Notes: generated by a model from the letters alone, not told the origin. A DNA stretch of 64,000 bases from CAWARU01 sp963805795 (GCA_963805795.1 CAWDVG010000001.1:1612001-1676000), one strand, 5' to 3'; positions 17,700 to 27,579 are shown, counted from the first letter of the stretch. Numbers and translations: made by a program.

Positions 17700-20600
17700 T
17701 CAATCGTGTTCTAAGTTCAATATTAATGCCAAAGACGAATTTCTTTCACCAACACATTAAATGATTCTGGCATACCCGGCTTCCATACGATGATCACCAT
17801 CACAATGTTTTTATACATCTTGTGTTCGCCCTGCACATCATCTGATTTCACAGTTAGCATTTCTTGTAAGGTATAGGCAGCACCATAAGCTTCAAATGCC
17901 CACACTTCCATTTCACCAAAGCGTTGACCACCAAATTGTGCTTTACCACCTAAGGGTTGTTGGGTCACTAAACTGTAAGAACCTGTCGAACGAGCATGCA
18001 TCTTATCATCACTAAATGGTTTAAGTTTCAGCATATACATATAACCTACCGTTACAGGACGATCAAATGCATCACCTGTTCGACCATCAATATAATGTGG
18101 TTTGACCACTTTCAGGTAAACCTGCCAATTGTCAACAATTCTTTAATTTCTGCTTCTGTAGCACCATCAAATACCGGTGTTGCCATCGGCACACCTGCTC
18201 GTAAATTTTCAGCCAATCTCAATAACTTCTTCATCATTCAACTGCATCAAGATCAACTCGTTCTGTTCTCATTGAGATTATAAATCTTATTTAAAAATTG
18301 ACGAATTTCTGCAGCTGTTTGCTTGTTCATCTAACATTTCGCCAATTTTTAAACCCAAGTCCTTTAGCAGCCCAACCTAAGTGGGTTTCTAATACTTGTC
18401 CGACGTTCATACGTGAAGGAACACCTAATGGATTTAATACGATATCAACTGGTGTACCATCTTCCAAATAAGGCATATCTTCAACAGGAACAATAGTTGA
18501 AATAACCCCTTTATTACCATGACGACCTGCCATTTTATCCCAGGTTGAATACGACGTTTAACAGCCAAATACACTTTAACAATTTTAAAAACGCCAGGAG
18601 CTAAATCATCACCTTGTTTTAATTTTTTACGTTTCATTTCAAATTTTTCATCATGATCTTTACGTAATTGTTTCAATTGCTTTGCAGCTGTTTCTAATTG
18701 TTGATTAGCATCATCATCTTTCAAACTAATTTCAAACCATTTTTCATGTGGTCAATTCATTCAAATAGGCTTCAGTAATTTTAGCACCTGCTTTCAATCT
18801 ATTGGGTCCACCTGCAGCCACTTTATCCAATAATAATTTTTCTACACGTTGATAAATATCTTCTTCACGAATACGAAATTCATCATTTAAATCTTTCTTG
18901 ATGCTTTTCAAATTCAGCTTTTTCAATTTGCTAATGCACGCGCATCTTTTTCAACACCATCACGAGTAAAAACTTGAACATCGATCACGGTTCCATTCAT
19001 ACCAGAAGGAACACGTAAAGAAGTATCTTTAACATCAGATGCTTTTTCACCAAAAATAGCTCGTAATAATTTTTCTTCTGGGGTTAGTTGTGTTTCACCT
19101 TTTGGTGTAACTTTACCGACTAAAATATCACCTGAATTAACTTCTGCACCAATATAAACAATCCCTGATTCATCCAATTTAGATAAGCGCACTTTCACCA
19201 ACATTAGGAATATCAGCAGTAATTTCTTCTGCCCTAATTTGGTATCACGTGCAATACAAGTCAATTCTTCAATATGAATGGTCGTAAAACGATCTTCTTC
19301 AACAACTCGTTCAGAAATAAATCGAATCTTCAAAGTTGTAACCATTCCAAGGCATAAATGCGACCAATAAATTTTGTCCTAATGCTAATTCACCCATATC
19401 TGTGGAAGGACCATCAGCCAACACATCTCCTCGCTGCAATTATATCACCTACTATTCACTAATAGGACGTTGATTAATACAAGTATTTTGGTTAGAACGT
19501 GTAATATTTAGTTAAATTATAAATATCAACACCAGCTTCACCAGCTTCTGTTTCATCATCATTAACACGAACCACAATACGTGAAGCATCAACTGAATCA
19601 ACAATACCACCACGTTTTGCAACAACGGTAACACCTGAATCAGTTGCAACAATACGTTCCATACCTGTACCAACTAAGGGTTTTTCAGAACGAAGTGTAG
19701 GAACTGCTTGACGTTGCATGTTAGAACCCATCAATGCACGGTTAGCATCATCATGTTCTAAGAACGGAATCAATGAAGCTGCAACAGAAACAATTTGCTT
19801 TGGCGAAACATCCATATAATTGACTTTATCTGGCGTAGTTAATGTAAATTCATTCTTATGACGACAAGGAACTAAATCATCAATTAATTTTCCATTTATC
19901 ATCAAGTGTAGCATTGGCCTGTGCAATATACATAATCACCTTCTTCAATCGCAGATAAATATTCAATTTCATCAGTTACTTTACCATCAACAACTTTACG
20001 ATAAGGACTTTCCAAAAATCCATATTCATTGGTTCGTGCATAAACCGACAAGGAATTAATCAAACCAATATTTGGACCTTCAGGTGTTTCAATCGGACAA
20101 ACACGACCATAATGAGTAGGATGAACGTCACGCACTTCAAACCAGCTCGTTCACGCGTTAAACCACCTGGCCCTAAAGCAGAAACACGACGTTTATGCGT
20201 GACTTCAGACAATGGATTATTTTGATCCATAAATTGAGATAATTGACTGGAACCAAAAAATTCTTTAATCGCAGCAGAAACAGGTTTGGCATTAATTAAA
20301 TCTTGTGGCATTAAATCTTCAGATTCGGCCAAACTTAAACGTTCTTTCACAGCACGTTCAACACGAACTAAACCAACTCGGAATTGATTTTCAGTCATTT
20401 CACCGACACTTCGAACACGACGATTACCCAAATGATCAATATCATCCACTTCACCACGACCATCACGAATGTCAATTAAGTGCTTTCAATACATCAACAA
20501 TATCTTCTTTAGATAAAACGCCTGGACCAGTTATATTCTTTACGACCAACACGTCGATTAAATTTCATCCGACCAACGGCAGATAAATCATAACGTTCTG

Positions 20601-21833
20601 CAGTAAAAAATAAATTTTTAAATAAAGTTTCAGCCGCTTCTTTTGTAGGTGGTTCACCAGGACGCATCATGCGATAAATTTCAACCAATGCTTCTAATTG
20701 AGTTTGTGTTGGATCAATTCGTAAAGTATCAGAAATATAAGGACCATGATCTAAATCATTGGTATACAATGTTTTAAATGTTTTAATATTTGCTTGCTAT
20801 TAAGCTTCTAATAATTCAGCAGTAATTTCAGCATTCGCTTCAGCAATAATTTCTCCGGTTTCTTTATCGATAATGTCTTTAGCAATCATTTTGCCAATAA
20901 ATAATCATCTGGCACTTCTAATTTGTTAATTCTGCTTTTTCCATTTGACGAATATGTCGATGCAGAAATACGACGGCCTTGCTTCAACAATCACTTTTCC
21001 TGTTTGATCTTTAATATCAAATAGAGCTATTTCGCCTCGTAATCGACTCAGGAACTAAATCAAGATGATATTTATCATCTTCTAATATGAAACGTATTGG
21101 TTTCAAAGAATAGTATCTAAAATTTCTTCAGTGGTATATCCTAAAGCACGCAATAATAATCGTAGCAGGTAATTTACGACGTCTATCAATACGTACAAAA
21201 AAACAATCTTTAGGATCAAATTCAAAATCTAACCAAGAACCACGATAAGGAATAATTCGTGCAGAATATAAAAATTTACCTGAAGAATGGGTTTTACCTT
21301 TATCATGTTCAAAAAACACACCAGGAGAACGATGTAACTGTGAAACAACAACACGTCAGTACCATTGATGACAAAAGTACCGTTATCAGTCATTAATGGA
21401 ATTTCACCCATATAAACTTCTTGTTCTTTAATATCTTTAACAACTTGTGCTTCAGCGGAGCTTCTTTATCATAAATCACCAATCGAACTTTAACTCGCAA
21501 GGGTGCTGCATAAGTTAAGACCACGCATTTGACATTCTTTGACATCAAAAGCAGGTTTACCTAAATGATAACCCACAAATTCTAATACGGCATAACCCGA
21601 ATAACTAATAATTGGAAATACAGATTTAAATGCACTTTGCAAGCCTTTTTCTTCCGCTTTTAGAGGGAGGAACATTGGGTTGCAAAAATTCCTTATAAGA
21701 ATCGTTTTTGAATATCCAATAACGGTGGAATCGAAACTTCCATAATACCAGGATATTTCCGACGTTTGCCATAATTGGCACGAAGACGTTTGCGTTCAGT
21801 TAAAGACAGCGCGCTGTTGTCAGTGCTAGCCAT
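17700..21833 (-). CDS. rpoB: RNA polymerase subunit beta, reading frame broken by many one-base indels
   Basis: The start is ATG at 21833 (MASTDNSALSLTERKRLRAN), preceded by AGAGGAA. The first 35 codons are clean, then frames change every 50-150 codons to the TGA at 17700-17702. Recognisable segments include MGEIPLMTDNGTFVINGT, the rifampicin region GSSQLSQFMDQNNPLSEVTH followed by KRRVSALGPGGL (susceptible-type residues at the usual resistance sites), RGGIVDSVDAS, GRHGNKGVIS and the C-terminal QQPLGGKAQFGGQRFGEMEV. Beta forms the catalytic core with beta-prime and is cotranscribed from rplJL. Some insertion/deletion pairs compensate, so short stretches look in frame but wrong, for example KPFSDDKM at about 18,000 where the family has NHLVDDKM. 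The coding content is functional; the frame is not. Confidence 0.9.
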
Positions 21834-21963
21834 AAGGTTCCTCTGACAGTTATAAAAAAATTAGAAACTGGCTGATGACAAAAGCCACCAGCCAAACTCA
21901 ACACGCAATGCAAATGAGATTTTTGCTTTCGAACTCATTCACATTGAGCATCACACCTCAAGA

Positions 21964-22344
21964 TTACTTAATTTCAACTGTAGCACCGGCTTCAGTTAAT
22001 TTGGCTTTGAAGTCAGCAGCATCTTTCTTAGATACGCCTTCCTTCACATTAGCTGGAGCGCCTTCTACTAAGTCTTTAGCTTCTTTTAATCCTAAGCCTG
22101 TGATTTCTCGTACTACTTTAATCACATTCACTTTATTAGCGCCAAAGTTGGTCAATACCACATTAAATTCAGTTTGTTCTTCAGCAGCGGCGGTTGCTCC
22201 ACCACCTGCTGCAGGTGCAGCCGCCATTGCAACGGGCGCCGCTGAAACACTAAATTTTTCTTCCATAGCTGCAATCACTTCAACTAATTGCACTACGGTT
22301 AAGTCTCCAATTGCATCTACGAGTTGGTTTGTTGAAAGGGCCAT
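21964..22344 (-). CDS. rplL: 50S ribosomal protein L7/L12
   Basis: A 126-residue protein of normal length with the N-terminal dimerisation helices, an Ala/Gly-rich hinge (residues 37-52) and the C-terminal factor-binding domain containing GLGLKEAKDLVEGAP. L7/L12 forms the ribosomal stalk, bound through L10, that recruits translation factors. It follows rplJ by 31 bp and precedes rpoB by 130 bp, the standard operon order. No anomalies. Confidence 0.97.
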   Translation of the reverse strand: MALSTNQLVDAIGDLTVVQLVEVIAAMEEKFSVSAAPVAMAAAPAAGGGATAAAEEQTEFNVVLTNFGANKVNVIKVVREITGLGLKEAKDLVEGAPANVKEGVSKKDAADFKAKLTEAGATVEIK

Positions 22345-22375
22345 AACTGTTCTCCAAAATGTTCAAAAAAAATGT

Positions 22376-22891
22376 TTAATGTTTTTGATCGCGTACAGCT
22401 GCAAGAACCCGCACAAATTTTGTGGGAATTTCTGCCATTGTACGTGCAAATTTCGATAATGGCGCTTGTAATACGCCTGCTAATTGTCCTAGAGCTTCGA
22501 TGCGTGTTGGTAATTTTGCAATCACTTCCAAATGTTGGCCAGAATAAAACTGTCCACCTAAAGACAAAGCTTTTACTTTAATCTTTTCATTCGTTTTTGC
22601 AAAATCCCGCAGCAGACGTGCTGAAGCACTGGGTTCTGTCTTCGAAAATGCCAATAATACAGGGCCCACTAGAGCATCATTGAGACATTCAAAAGATGTC
22701 CCTTTAAAAGCTCGGCGTACCAAGGTATTTCGCGCAACTTGAAGATGAACTTCTGCTTTACGTGCGGCACTGCGTAATGCCGTCATTTCGGCTACGGTTA
22801 TTCCCCGATAGTCGACTGCGGCCACAGATACGGCGCTCAAAGCCATTTTTGAAACGCTAGCGACAATCGCTTCCTTCTCTTGCAAATTCAC
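22376..22891 (-). CDS. rplJ: 50S ribosomal protein L10
   Basis: A 171-residue uL10 with the usual N-terminal rRNA-binding domain (YRGITVAEMTALR, ARNTLVRRAFKGT) and C-terminal helix for L7/L12 docking. It is translated downstream of an L10 leader RNA through which L10-(L12)4 normally represses rplJL translation. The start ATG follows AGAGGTGACTGACAGT. Sequence and length are ordinary. Confidence 0.97.
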   Translation of the reverse strand: MNLQEKEAIVASVSKMALSAVSVAAVDYRGITVAEMTALRSAARKAEVHLQVARNTLVRRAFKGTSFECLNDALVGPVLLAFSKTEPSASARLLRDFAKTNEKIKVKALSLGGQFYSGQHLEVIAKLPTRIEALGQLAGVLQAPLSKFARTMAEIPTKFVRVLAAVRDQKH

Positions 22892-23163
22892 TGTCAGTCA
22901 CCTCTTGTCTCTAACAATAACGGTTAACAATCAAACAACCTAGAAAGACAATCTTCAAATAATTGTCTACTGGGTTGCCACCCGTTACGGTGAGCCCTCA
23001 CAATCCGGAAATCCGGCGTTTAGTTTCACCGTCTGCGCAGGGCAGCTAAGCCATTTAAGCGAAACCTGATTGGTTTCAATCCCCTGCGGTCTTGGACGGT
23101 TTCGTTAGCCTTCCCTTTTGATGGTTCATTCTAACGACCGCCTAAATCAATTCAATTGAAATC
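22892..23163 (-). promoter_or_regulatory. L10 leader (autoregulatory 5' UTR of rplJL)
   Basis: The 270-bp gap between rplA and rplJ is unusually GC-rich for this genome and holds the conserved L10-leader features on the minus strand: CCGTCCAAGACCGCAGGGG pairing with a later CCCTGCGCAGACGG, and a three-way arrangement of stems between about 22,980 and 23,125. In other gammaproteobacteria the L10-L12 complex binds this RNA and represses rplJ and rplL. The identification is by motif and position; a covariance-model search would settle the exact ends. Confidence 0.8.
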
Positions 23164-23841
23164 TTAAGAAACAATAAATCCCGGTCCCATGGTGCTTGAA
23201 AGCGTTACTTTCTTTATATAAACACCTTTAGAACTGGCAGGTTTAGTTTTACGAAGACTTTCAAGCACTGCTTCAAAATTCTCTTTAAGGGCTTGGCTAT
23301 CAAAATCAATTTTTCCGATGGTACAATGCACTATGCCTGTTTTATCTGCACGGTAACGAACTTGGCCACCTTTAGCATTTTTAACAGCCTGGCCAACATC
23401 CATGGTAACAGTTCCCACTTTAGGATTTGGCATCAAGCCACGTGGCCCAAGTACTTGTCCTAAGCGTCCCACTACACCCATCGCATCTGGACTCGCAATA
23501 ACCACATCAAAATCCATTTGCCCACCTTGAATTTTTTGGGCCAAGTCATCCATTCCTACTAATTCTGCTCCAGCTGCTTTTGCGGCTTCGGCATTAGCCC
23601 CTTGTGTAAATACTGCCACTCGTACTGATTTTCCTGTCCCATGAGGCAGCACTAAGGCGCCTCTTACCACTTGATCAGATTTACGTGGGTCAATACTCAG
23701 GTTAACTGCAATATCGACACTTTCACGAAATTTTGCTTTCGGACATTTTTTTAATAGTTCTATCGCCTCTATAAAACCATAGGATTTTCCATGAATAATT
23801 TGTTTTTCGATTGCTTTGCGTCGTTTAGAAAGTGTTGCCAT
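23164..23841 (-). CDS. rplA: 50S ribosomal protein L1
   Basis: A 225-residue uL1 of normal length, with the conserved KFRESVDIAVNLSIDPRKSD and GRLGQVLGPRGLMPNPKVGT blocks. L1 forms the mobile stalk at the E site and in other gammaproteobacteria represses rplKA translation by binding its mRNA. It starts 2 bp after rplK, so the pair is translationally coupled. Ordinary sequence. Confidence 0.97.
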   Translation of the reverse strand: MATLSKRRKAIEKQIIHGKSYGFIEAIELLKKCPKAKFRESVDIAVNLSIDPRKSDQVVRGALVLPHGTGKSVRVAVFTQGANAEAAKAAGAELVGMDDLAQKIQGGQMDFDVVIASPDAMGVVGRLGQVLGPRGLMPNPKVGTVTMDVGQAVKNAKGGQVRYRADKTGIVHCTIGKIDFDSQALKENFEAVLESLRKTKPASSKGVYIKKVTLSSTMGPGFIVS

Positions 23842-23843
23842 TG

Positions 23844-24284
23844 TTATACTCCCACCACATCTATACCCATACTTCTTGCAGATCCTGCCAAAGTGCGAAC
23901 GGCGGCAGCCAAATCAGCTGCAGTGAGATCGGGCATTTTATATTTGGCAATATCTTCCAATTGAGCACGTGTAACGCGACCCACTTTTGTTGTTTTTGGA
24001 TTACTACTTCCCGACTGGACATTCGCAGCTTCCTTAATAAGTGCCGTTGCCGGTACCGTTTTCGTAATAAAAGTAAAACTTCGATCACTATAAACTGTGA
24101 TGACCACGGGGATTTTTACACCAAGTTTTACTCGTTCTAAATTTTGTGTCTGAGCATTAAAGGCTTTACAAAATTCCATAATATTAACACCGCGTTGACC
24201 CAATGCAGGTCCGACGGGGGGTTGTGGAGTTGCTTGGCCTGCCGCCACTTGTAATTTAATATATGCTTCTACTTTTTTTGCCAT
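23844..24284 (-). CDS. rplK: 50S ribosomal protein L11
   Basis: A 146-residue uL11, slightly longer than the common 142, with the N-terminal Pro-rich helix region (AGQATPQPPVGPALGQRGVN) and the C-terminal rRNA-binding domain ending SARSMGIDVVG. It binds the GTPase-associated centre of 23S rRNA and is needed for RelA activation. The ribosome site GGGAGGTGAAG is strong. A short hairpin-forming gap separates it from nusG. Confidence 0.97.
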   Translation of the reverse strand: MAKKVEAYIKLQVAAGQATPQPPVGPALGQRGVNIMEFCKAFNAQTQNLERVKLGVKIPVVITVYSDRSFTFITKTVPATALIKEAANVQSGSSNPKTTKVGRVTRAQLEDIAKYKMPDLTAADLAAAVRTLAGSARSMGIDVVGV

Positions 24285-24412
24285 AATCTACTTCACCTCC
24301 CGGGTTCAAACGCAACTCTAAAAGAGTGCTCCCCGTTTTGTTTAAACTCATCACCTAAAACTTAAACTACATACTCTGCTACCATTCTTTCAGAATGAAC
24401 AATGGCGTTCGA

Positions 24413-24946
24413 TTACGCTTTTTCTACTTGCGCAAAATCTAAATCAACGGGTGTCGAGCGGCCAAAAATTAACACTGCCACTCGTAACCGATTTTTTTCG
24501 TAATTGACTTCTTCTACTACCCCATTAAAGTCTGCAAAGGGGCCTTCTGTTACCCGAATCACTTCACCGGGTTCAAAAAGTACTTTGGGTCTTGGCTTAT
24601 CAGCCCCTTCTTGAACTCTTTGTAAAATATTGTCCGCTTCTTTATCTGTAATAGGTGCGGGTTGATCCGGTGTACCGCCAATAAAACCTAAAACGCGCGG
24701 AATATGTCGAACCAAATGCCAGGTTTCTTCATCCATTTCCATTTGAACCAACACATATCCTGGAAAAAATTTACGTTCACTTTTTCGTTTTTGTCCTGAA
24801 CGAATCTCGACTACCTCTTCAGTAGGCACTAAGATTTCGCCAAATTTATCCTCTAATTTCATTAAGCGAATACGATCTTCAAGTGATCGTTTTACTTGCG
24901 CTTCAAATCCAGAGTAGGCATGTACAACATACCAACGCTTTGCCAT
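24413..24946 (-). CDS. nusG: Transcription termination/antitermination factor NusG
   Basis: A 177-residue protein with an NGN domain beginning RWYVVHAYSGFEAQVKRSLE and a C-terminal KOW domain (GEVIRVTEGPFADFNGVVEE). NusG binds the beta-prime clamp helices, suppresses pausing and links transcription to Rho or to the ribosome. It starts 4 bp after secE in the usual secE-nusG operon. Typical in length and sequence. Confidence 0.97.
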   Translation of the reverse strand: MAKRWYVVHAYSGFEAQVKRSLEDRIRLMKLEDKFGEILVPTEEVVEIRSGQKRKSERKFFPGYVLVQMEMDEETWHLVRHIPRVLGFIGGTPDQPAPITDKEADNILQRVQEGADKPRPKVLFEPGEVIRVTEGPFADFNGVVEEVNYEKNRLRVAVLIFGRSTPVDLDFAQVEKA

Positions 24947-24950
24947 TATC

Positions 24951-25331
24951 CTACCCTCCCAAATGGCCAGTTAAAAAGGCCACAACACGCAGCAAGATAA
25001 AATCTGCTGTCCACAATAATAACCCCATAACCACCACCATCCCGAGAACTGCCAGGGTAGTTTGCACGGTTTCCTGACGCGTAGGCCATACAACTTTACG
25101 AGTTTCTTGAATAGATTCTTTTAATAGAACCCAAAACTGTCGACCCAGGGTGGTCTGATAGCCAATGACGATGACCAGACCTATCAAAACCAAAAAACCT
25201 GCTATTCGTAATAGCATAGGTTGTTGACCTAAAAAATAATTTCCAGCCAAACCCGCAACGATCAGGGATATAATGAGCACCCATAGTAAACGATCTACTT
25301 TTAGCTTTTGAGAGTCCATCATGCTTAACAT
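24951..25331 (-). CDS. secE: Preprotein translocase subunit SecE
   Basis: About 122-126 residues with three predicted membrane helices, the gammaproteobacterial three-helix form. The conserved C-terminal part reads ESIQETRKVVWPTRQETVQT followed by the last helix. SecE stabilises SecY in the inner-membrane channel. Start choice among closely spaced Met codons (MLSMMDSQ) is uncertain by a few residues. It sits between tRNA-Trp and nusG, as in E. coli relatives. Confidence 0.93.
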   Translation of the reverse strand: MLSMMDSQKLKVDRLLWVLIISLIVAGLAGNYFLGQQPMLLRIAGFLVLIGLVIVIGYQTTLGRQFWVLLKESIQETRKVVWPTRQETVQTTLAVLGMVVVMGLLLWTADFILLRVVAFLTGHLGG

Positions 25332-25366
25332 ACTTGCCCTTAATTCGCTGGTTTAGCCCTAATTCT

Positions 25367-25442
25367 TGGCAGGCCAGAAGGGAATCGAACCCCTAACCTG
25401 CGGTTTTGGAGACCGCCGCTCTGCCAATTGAGCTACTGGCCT
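25367..25442 (-). tRNA. tRNA-Trp (anticodon CCA)
   Basis: A complete 76-nt cloverleaf: acceptor AGGCCAG pairing with CTGGCCT, D-arm GCTCAATTGGCAGAGC, anticodon loop CTCCAAA with CCA, T-loop GGTTCGATTCC and an encoded 3' CCA. It lies between tuf and secE, a common position in gammaproteobacteria, and is read with the tuf-secE transcript. Confidence 0.96.
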
Positions 25443-25466
25443 AAACCTTTCTCCTACATTGAAGAG

Positions 25467-25494
25467 GGACCTTCGGTCCGCCTATTGGGCGGAC
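25467..25494 (-). promoter_or_regulatory. Two mutually exclusive hairpins between tuf and tRNA-Trp
   Basis: Positions 25476-25482 pair with 25488-25494 (GTCCGCC / GGCGGAC), and the overlapping 25467-25471 / 25475-25479 (GGACC / GGTCC) can form instead. There is no T-run, so this is more likely a processing or attenuation structure in the tuf-trnW transcript than a full terminator. Pairing is read directly; function is inferred. Confidence 0.4.
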
Positions 25495-25508
25495 ACAGAG
25501 GTCTGCCC

Positions 25509-26699
25509 CTACTCTAACACTTTTGCAACAACACCAGCACCCACTGTGCGTCCGCCTTCTCGTATAGCAAAGCGAACCCCTTCTTCCATTGCGATGGGTG
25601 CAATTAATGAAATAACCATTTTTATGTTATCTCCAGGCATCACCATCTCTACACCATCAGGTAATATCACTTCTCCAGTGACGTCTGTGGTGCGGAAGTA
25701 AAATTGAGGACGATAACCTCTGAAAAATGGGGTATGACGCCCGCCTTCTTCTTTCGATAACACATATACTTCTGCTTCAAATTTCGTATGCGGCGTAATA
25801 GAACCCGGTTTTGCTAATACTTGTCCTCGTTCTACGTCTTCTCGTTTCGTTCCGCGTAAAAGTACACCAACGTTATCTCCCGCCTGGCCTTGGTCTAATA
25901 ATTTGCGGAACATTTCAACACCCGTACAGGTGGTTTTTTGCGTGGGTCTTAATCCCACAATTTCCATTTCATCACCAGGTTTAATAATACCGCGTTCCAC
26001 CCGGCCGGTAATAACGGTGCCTCGTCCAGAAATGGAGAATACATCTTCAATAGGCATCAAAAATGGCATATCGATGGCACGTTCTGGAATCGGGAAATAG
26101 GCATCCATCGCTTCCACCAGTTTTAATACCGCAGGCACACCAATTTCGCTCGAATCTCCTTGTAAGGCTTTTAGCGCAGAACCCCGAATAATTGGAGTGG
26201 TATCGCCAGGAAAGTTATAGCTGGATAATAGATCGCGTACTTCCATTTCGACTAATTCTAATAATTCAGGATCATCCACCATATCTGCTTTATTCAAAAA
26301 TACCACAATATAAGGAACACCCACTTGGCGAGCCAATAAGATATGTTCTCGGGTTTGGGGCATGGGGCCATCGGCAGCAGAAACCACCAAAATCGCACCG
26401 TCCATCTGAGCGGCACCGGTAATCATGTTCTTCACATAATCCGCATGGCCTGGGCAATCCACGTGCGCATAATGACGAGCTTGTGAACGATATTCTACGT
26501 GCGCGGTTGCAATCGTAATACCACGTGCTTTTTCTTCGGGCGCTGCATCGATTTGATCATAGGCTTTAAATTCGCCCCCAAACTTTTCTGCCAATACCTT
26601 CGTTAAGGCTGCAGTTAAGGTTGTTTTACCATGATCCACATGACCAATCGTACCCACGTTAATATGCGGTAGATCTCGTTCAAATTTTGCTTTTGCCAT
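25509..26699 (-). CDS. tuf: Elongation factor Tu
   Basis: A 396-residue EF-Tu with all GTPase motifs: GHVDHGKT (19-26), the switch regions with RGITI, DCPGHADY and NKAD, followed by the beta-barrel domains with the typical ending GRTVGAGVVAKVLE. It delivers aminoacyl-tRNA to the ribosome. It is preceded on the same strand by the tRNA-Tyr/Gly/Thr cluster and followed by tRNA-Trp-secE, the tufB context of enterobacteria. No anomaly. I see no second tuf copy in this window. Confidence 0.98.
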   Translation of the reverse strand: MAKAKFERDLPHINVGTIGHVDHGKTTLTAALTKVLAEKFGGEFKAYDQIDAAPEEKARGITIATAHVEYRSQARHYAHVDCPGHADYVKNMITGAAQMDGAILVVSAADGPMPQTREHILLARQVGVPYIVVFLNKADMVDDPELLELVEMEVRDLLSSYNFPGDTTPIIRGSALKALQGDSSEIGVPAVLKLVEAMDAYFPIPERAIDMPFLMPIEDVFSISGRGTVITGRVERGIIKPGDEMEIVGLRPTQKTTCTGVEMFRKLLDQGQAGDNVGVLLRGTKREDVERGQVLAKPGSITPHTKFEAEVYVLSKEEGGRHTPFFRGYRPQFYFRTTDVTGEVILPDGVEMVMPGDNIKMVISLIAPIAMEEGVRFAIREGGRTVGAGVVAKVLE

Positions 26700-26856
26700 G
26701 GAATTTATCTCCCTAAATTATAAGCTCTAGAAGCTTGATTTCAAACACTCATTAAAGAAAAATCGATAATAACTACTCATCACTCTATGCATTCTTTATT
26801 GTAACACTTCCTATCTTTGCTATATTTGGCTACCTATCTTGACTACTTAAATACTC

Positions 26857-26931
<75 letters not shown>

Positions 26932-27375
26932 TTTAAAACTCTAATTGACTTTCAAAGCTCTCTAAAGCCTACATAACCTAAGTACTTCAACCGTTGTGAC
27001 CCTTACTTGCCAAGGTCTGCTCTACCACTAAGCTATGTGGGCTTTAAAACTCTAATTGACTTTCAAAGCTCTCTAAAGCCTACATAACCTAAGTACTTCA
27101 ACCGTTGTGACCCTTACTTGCCAAGGTCTGCTCTACCACTAAGCTATGTGGGCTTTAAAACTCTAATTGACTTTCAAAGCTCTCTAAAGCCTACATAACC
27201 TAAGTACTTCAACCGTTGTGACCCTTACTTGCCAAGGTCTGCTCTACCACTAAGCTATGTGGGCTTTAAAACTCTAATTGACTTTCAAAGCTCTCTAAAG
27301 CCTACATAACCTAAGTACTTCAACCGTTGTGACCCTTACTTGCCAAGGTCTGCTCTACCACTAAGCTATGTGGGC
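26932..27375 (-). repeat. Four identical 111-bp tandem repeats, each carrying a decayed tRNA-Thr-like sequence
   Basis: The end of the tRNA-like 5' sequence recurs at 26921 (true tRNA), 27032, 27143, 27254 and 27365, exactly 111 bp apart, and the four units look identical. In each, the first 25 nt match tRNA-Thr(GGT), including the D-arm, and the 3' part can pair with the acceptor in six of seven positions. However, the anticodon stem no longer pairs, the loop reads TTGGCAA, the T-arm is broken and the CCA is missing. Each unit also has a 36-bp AT-rich spacer. They lie inside the tRNA-Tyr-Gly-Thr-tuf transcription unit. They are probably pseudo-tRNAs amplified by unequal crossing-over and kept identical by recent expansion or conversion. 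An assembly collapse or expansion of copy number is also possible. Confidence 0.9.
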
Positions 27376-27405
27376 AATGCCACTTACCTTATACTACGAC
27401 CATGC

Positions 27406-27479
27406 TGGAGCGGGTGATGGGAATCGAACCCACGCTATCAGCTTGGAAGGCTGAAGTTCTACCATTGAACTACACCCGC
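27406..27479 (-). tRNA. tRNA-Gly (anticodon TCC)
   Basis: A complete 74-nt cloverleaf with acceptor GCGGGTG/CACCCGC, D-arm GTTCAATGGTAGAAC, loop CTTCCAA with anticodon TCC, T-arm GTGGGTTCGATTCCCAT and encoded CCA. It corresponds to glyT of the enterobacterial tRNA-tufB operon. Confidence 0.96.
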
Positions 27480-27493
27480 GAATCTTATCTTGC

Positions 27494-27579
<86 letters not shown>

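Noticed and set aside
14786..20586. Several plus-strand open frames across rpoB and rpoC
   Set aside because: They lie antisense to conserved RNA polymerase sequence, have no ribosome sites and no protein-like composition; they are shadows of the real genes.
13422..21833. rpoB/rpoC as true pseudogenes or as genes using programmed frameshifts
   Set aside because: Amino-acid conservation between breaks is complete, including catalytic residues, and dozens of slippage events per protein are not credible. A mixed-allele consensus explains the codon-position pattern better.
26932..27375. Tandem 111-bp repeats as a CRISPR array
   Set aside because: Units are identical throughout, with no variable spacers, and are clearly derived from a tRNA-Thr gene.
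26932..27375. Four extra functional tRNA genes
   Set aside because: The anticodon stem and T-arm do not pair, the T-loop consensus is lost and there is no CCA.
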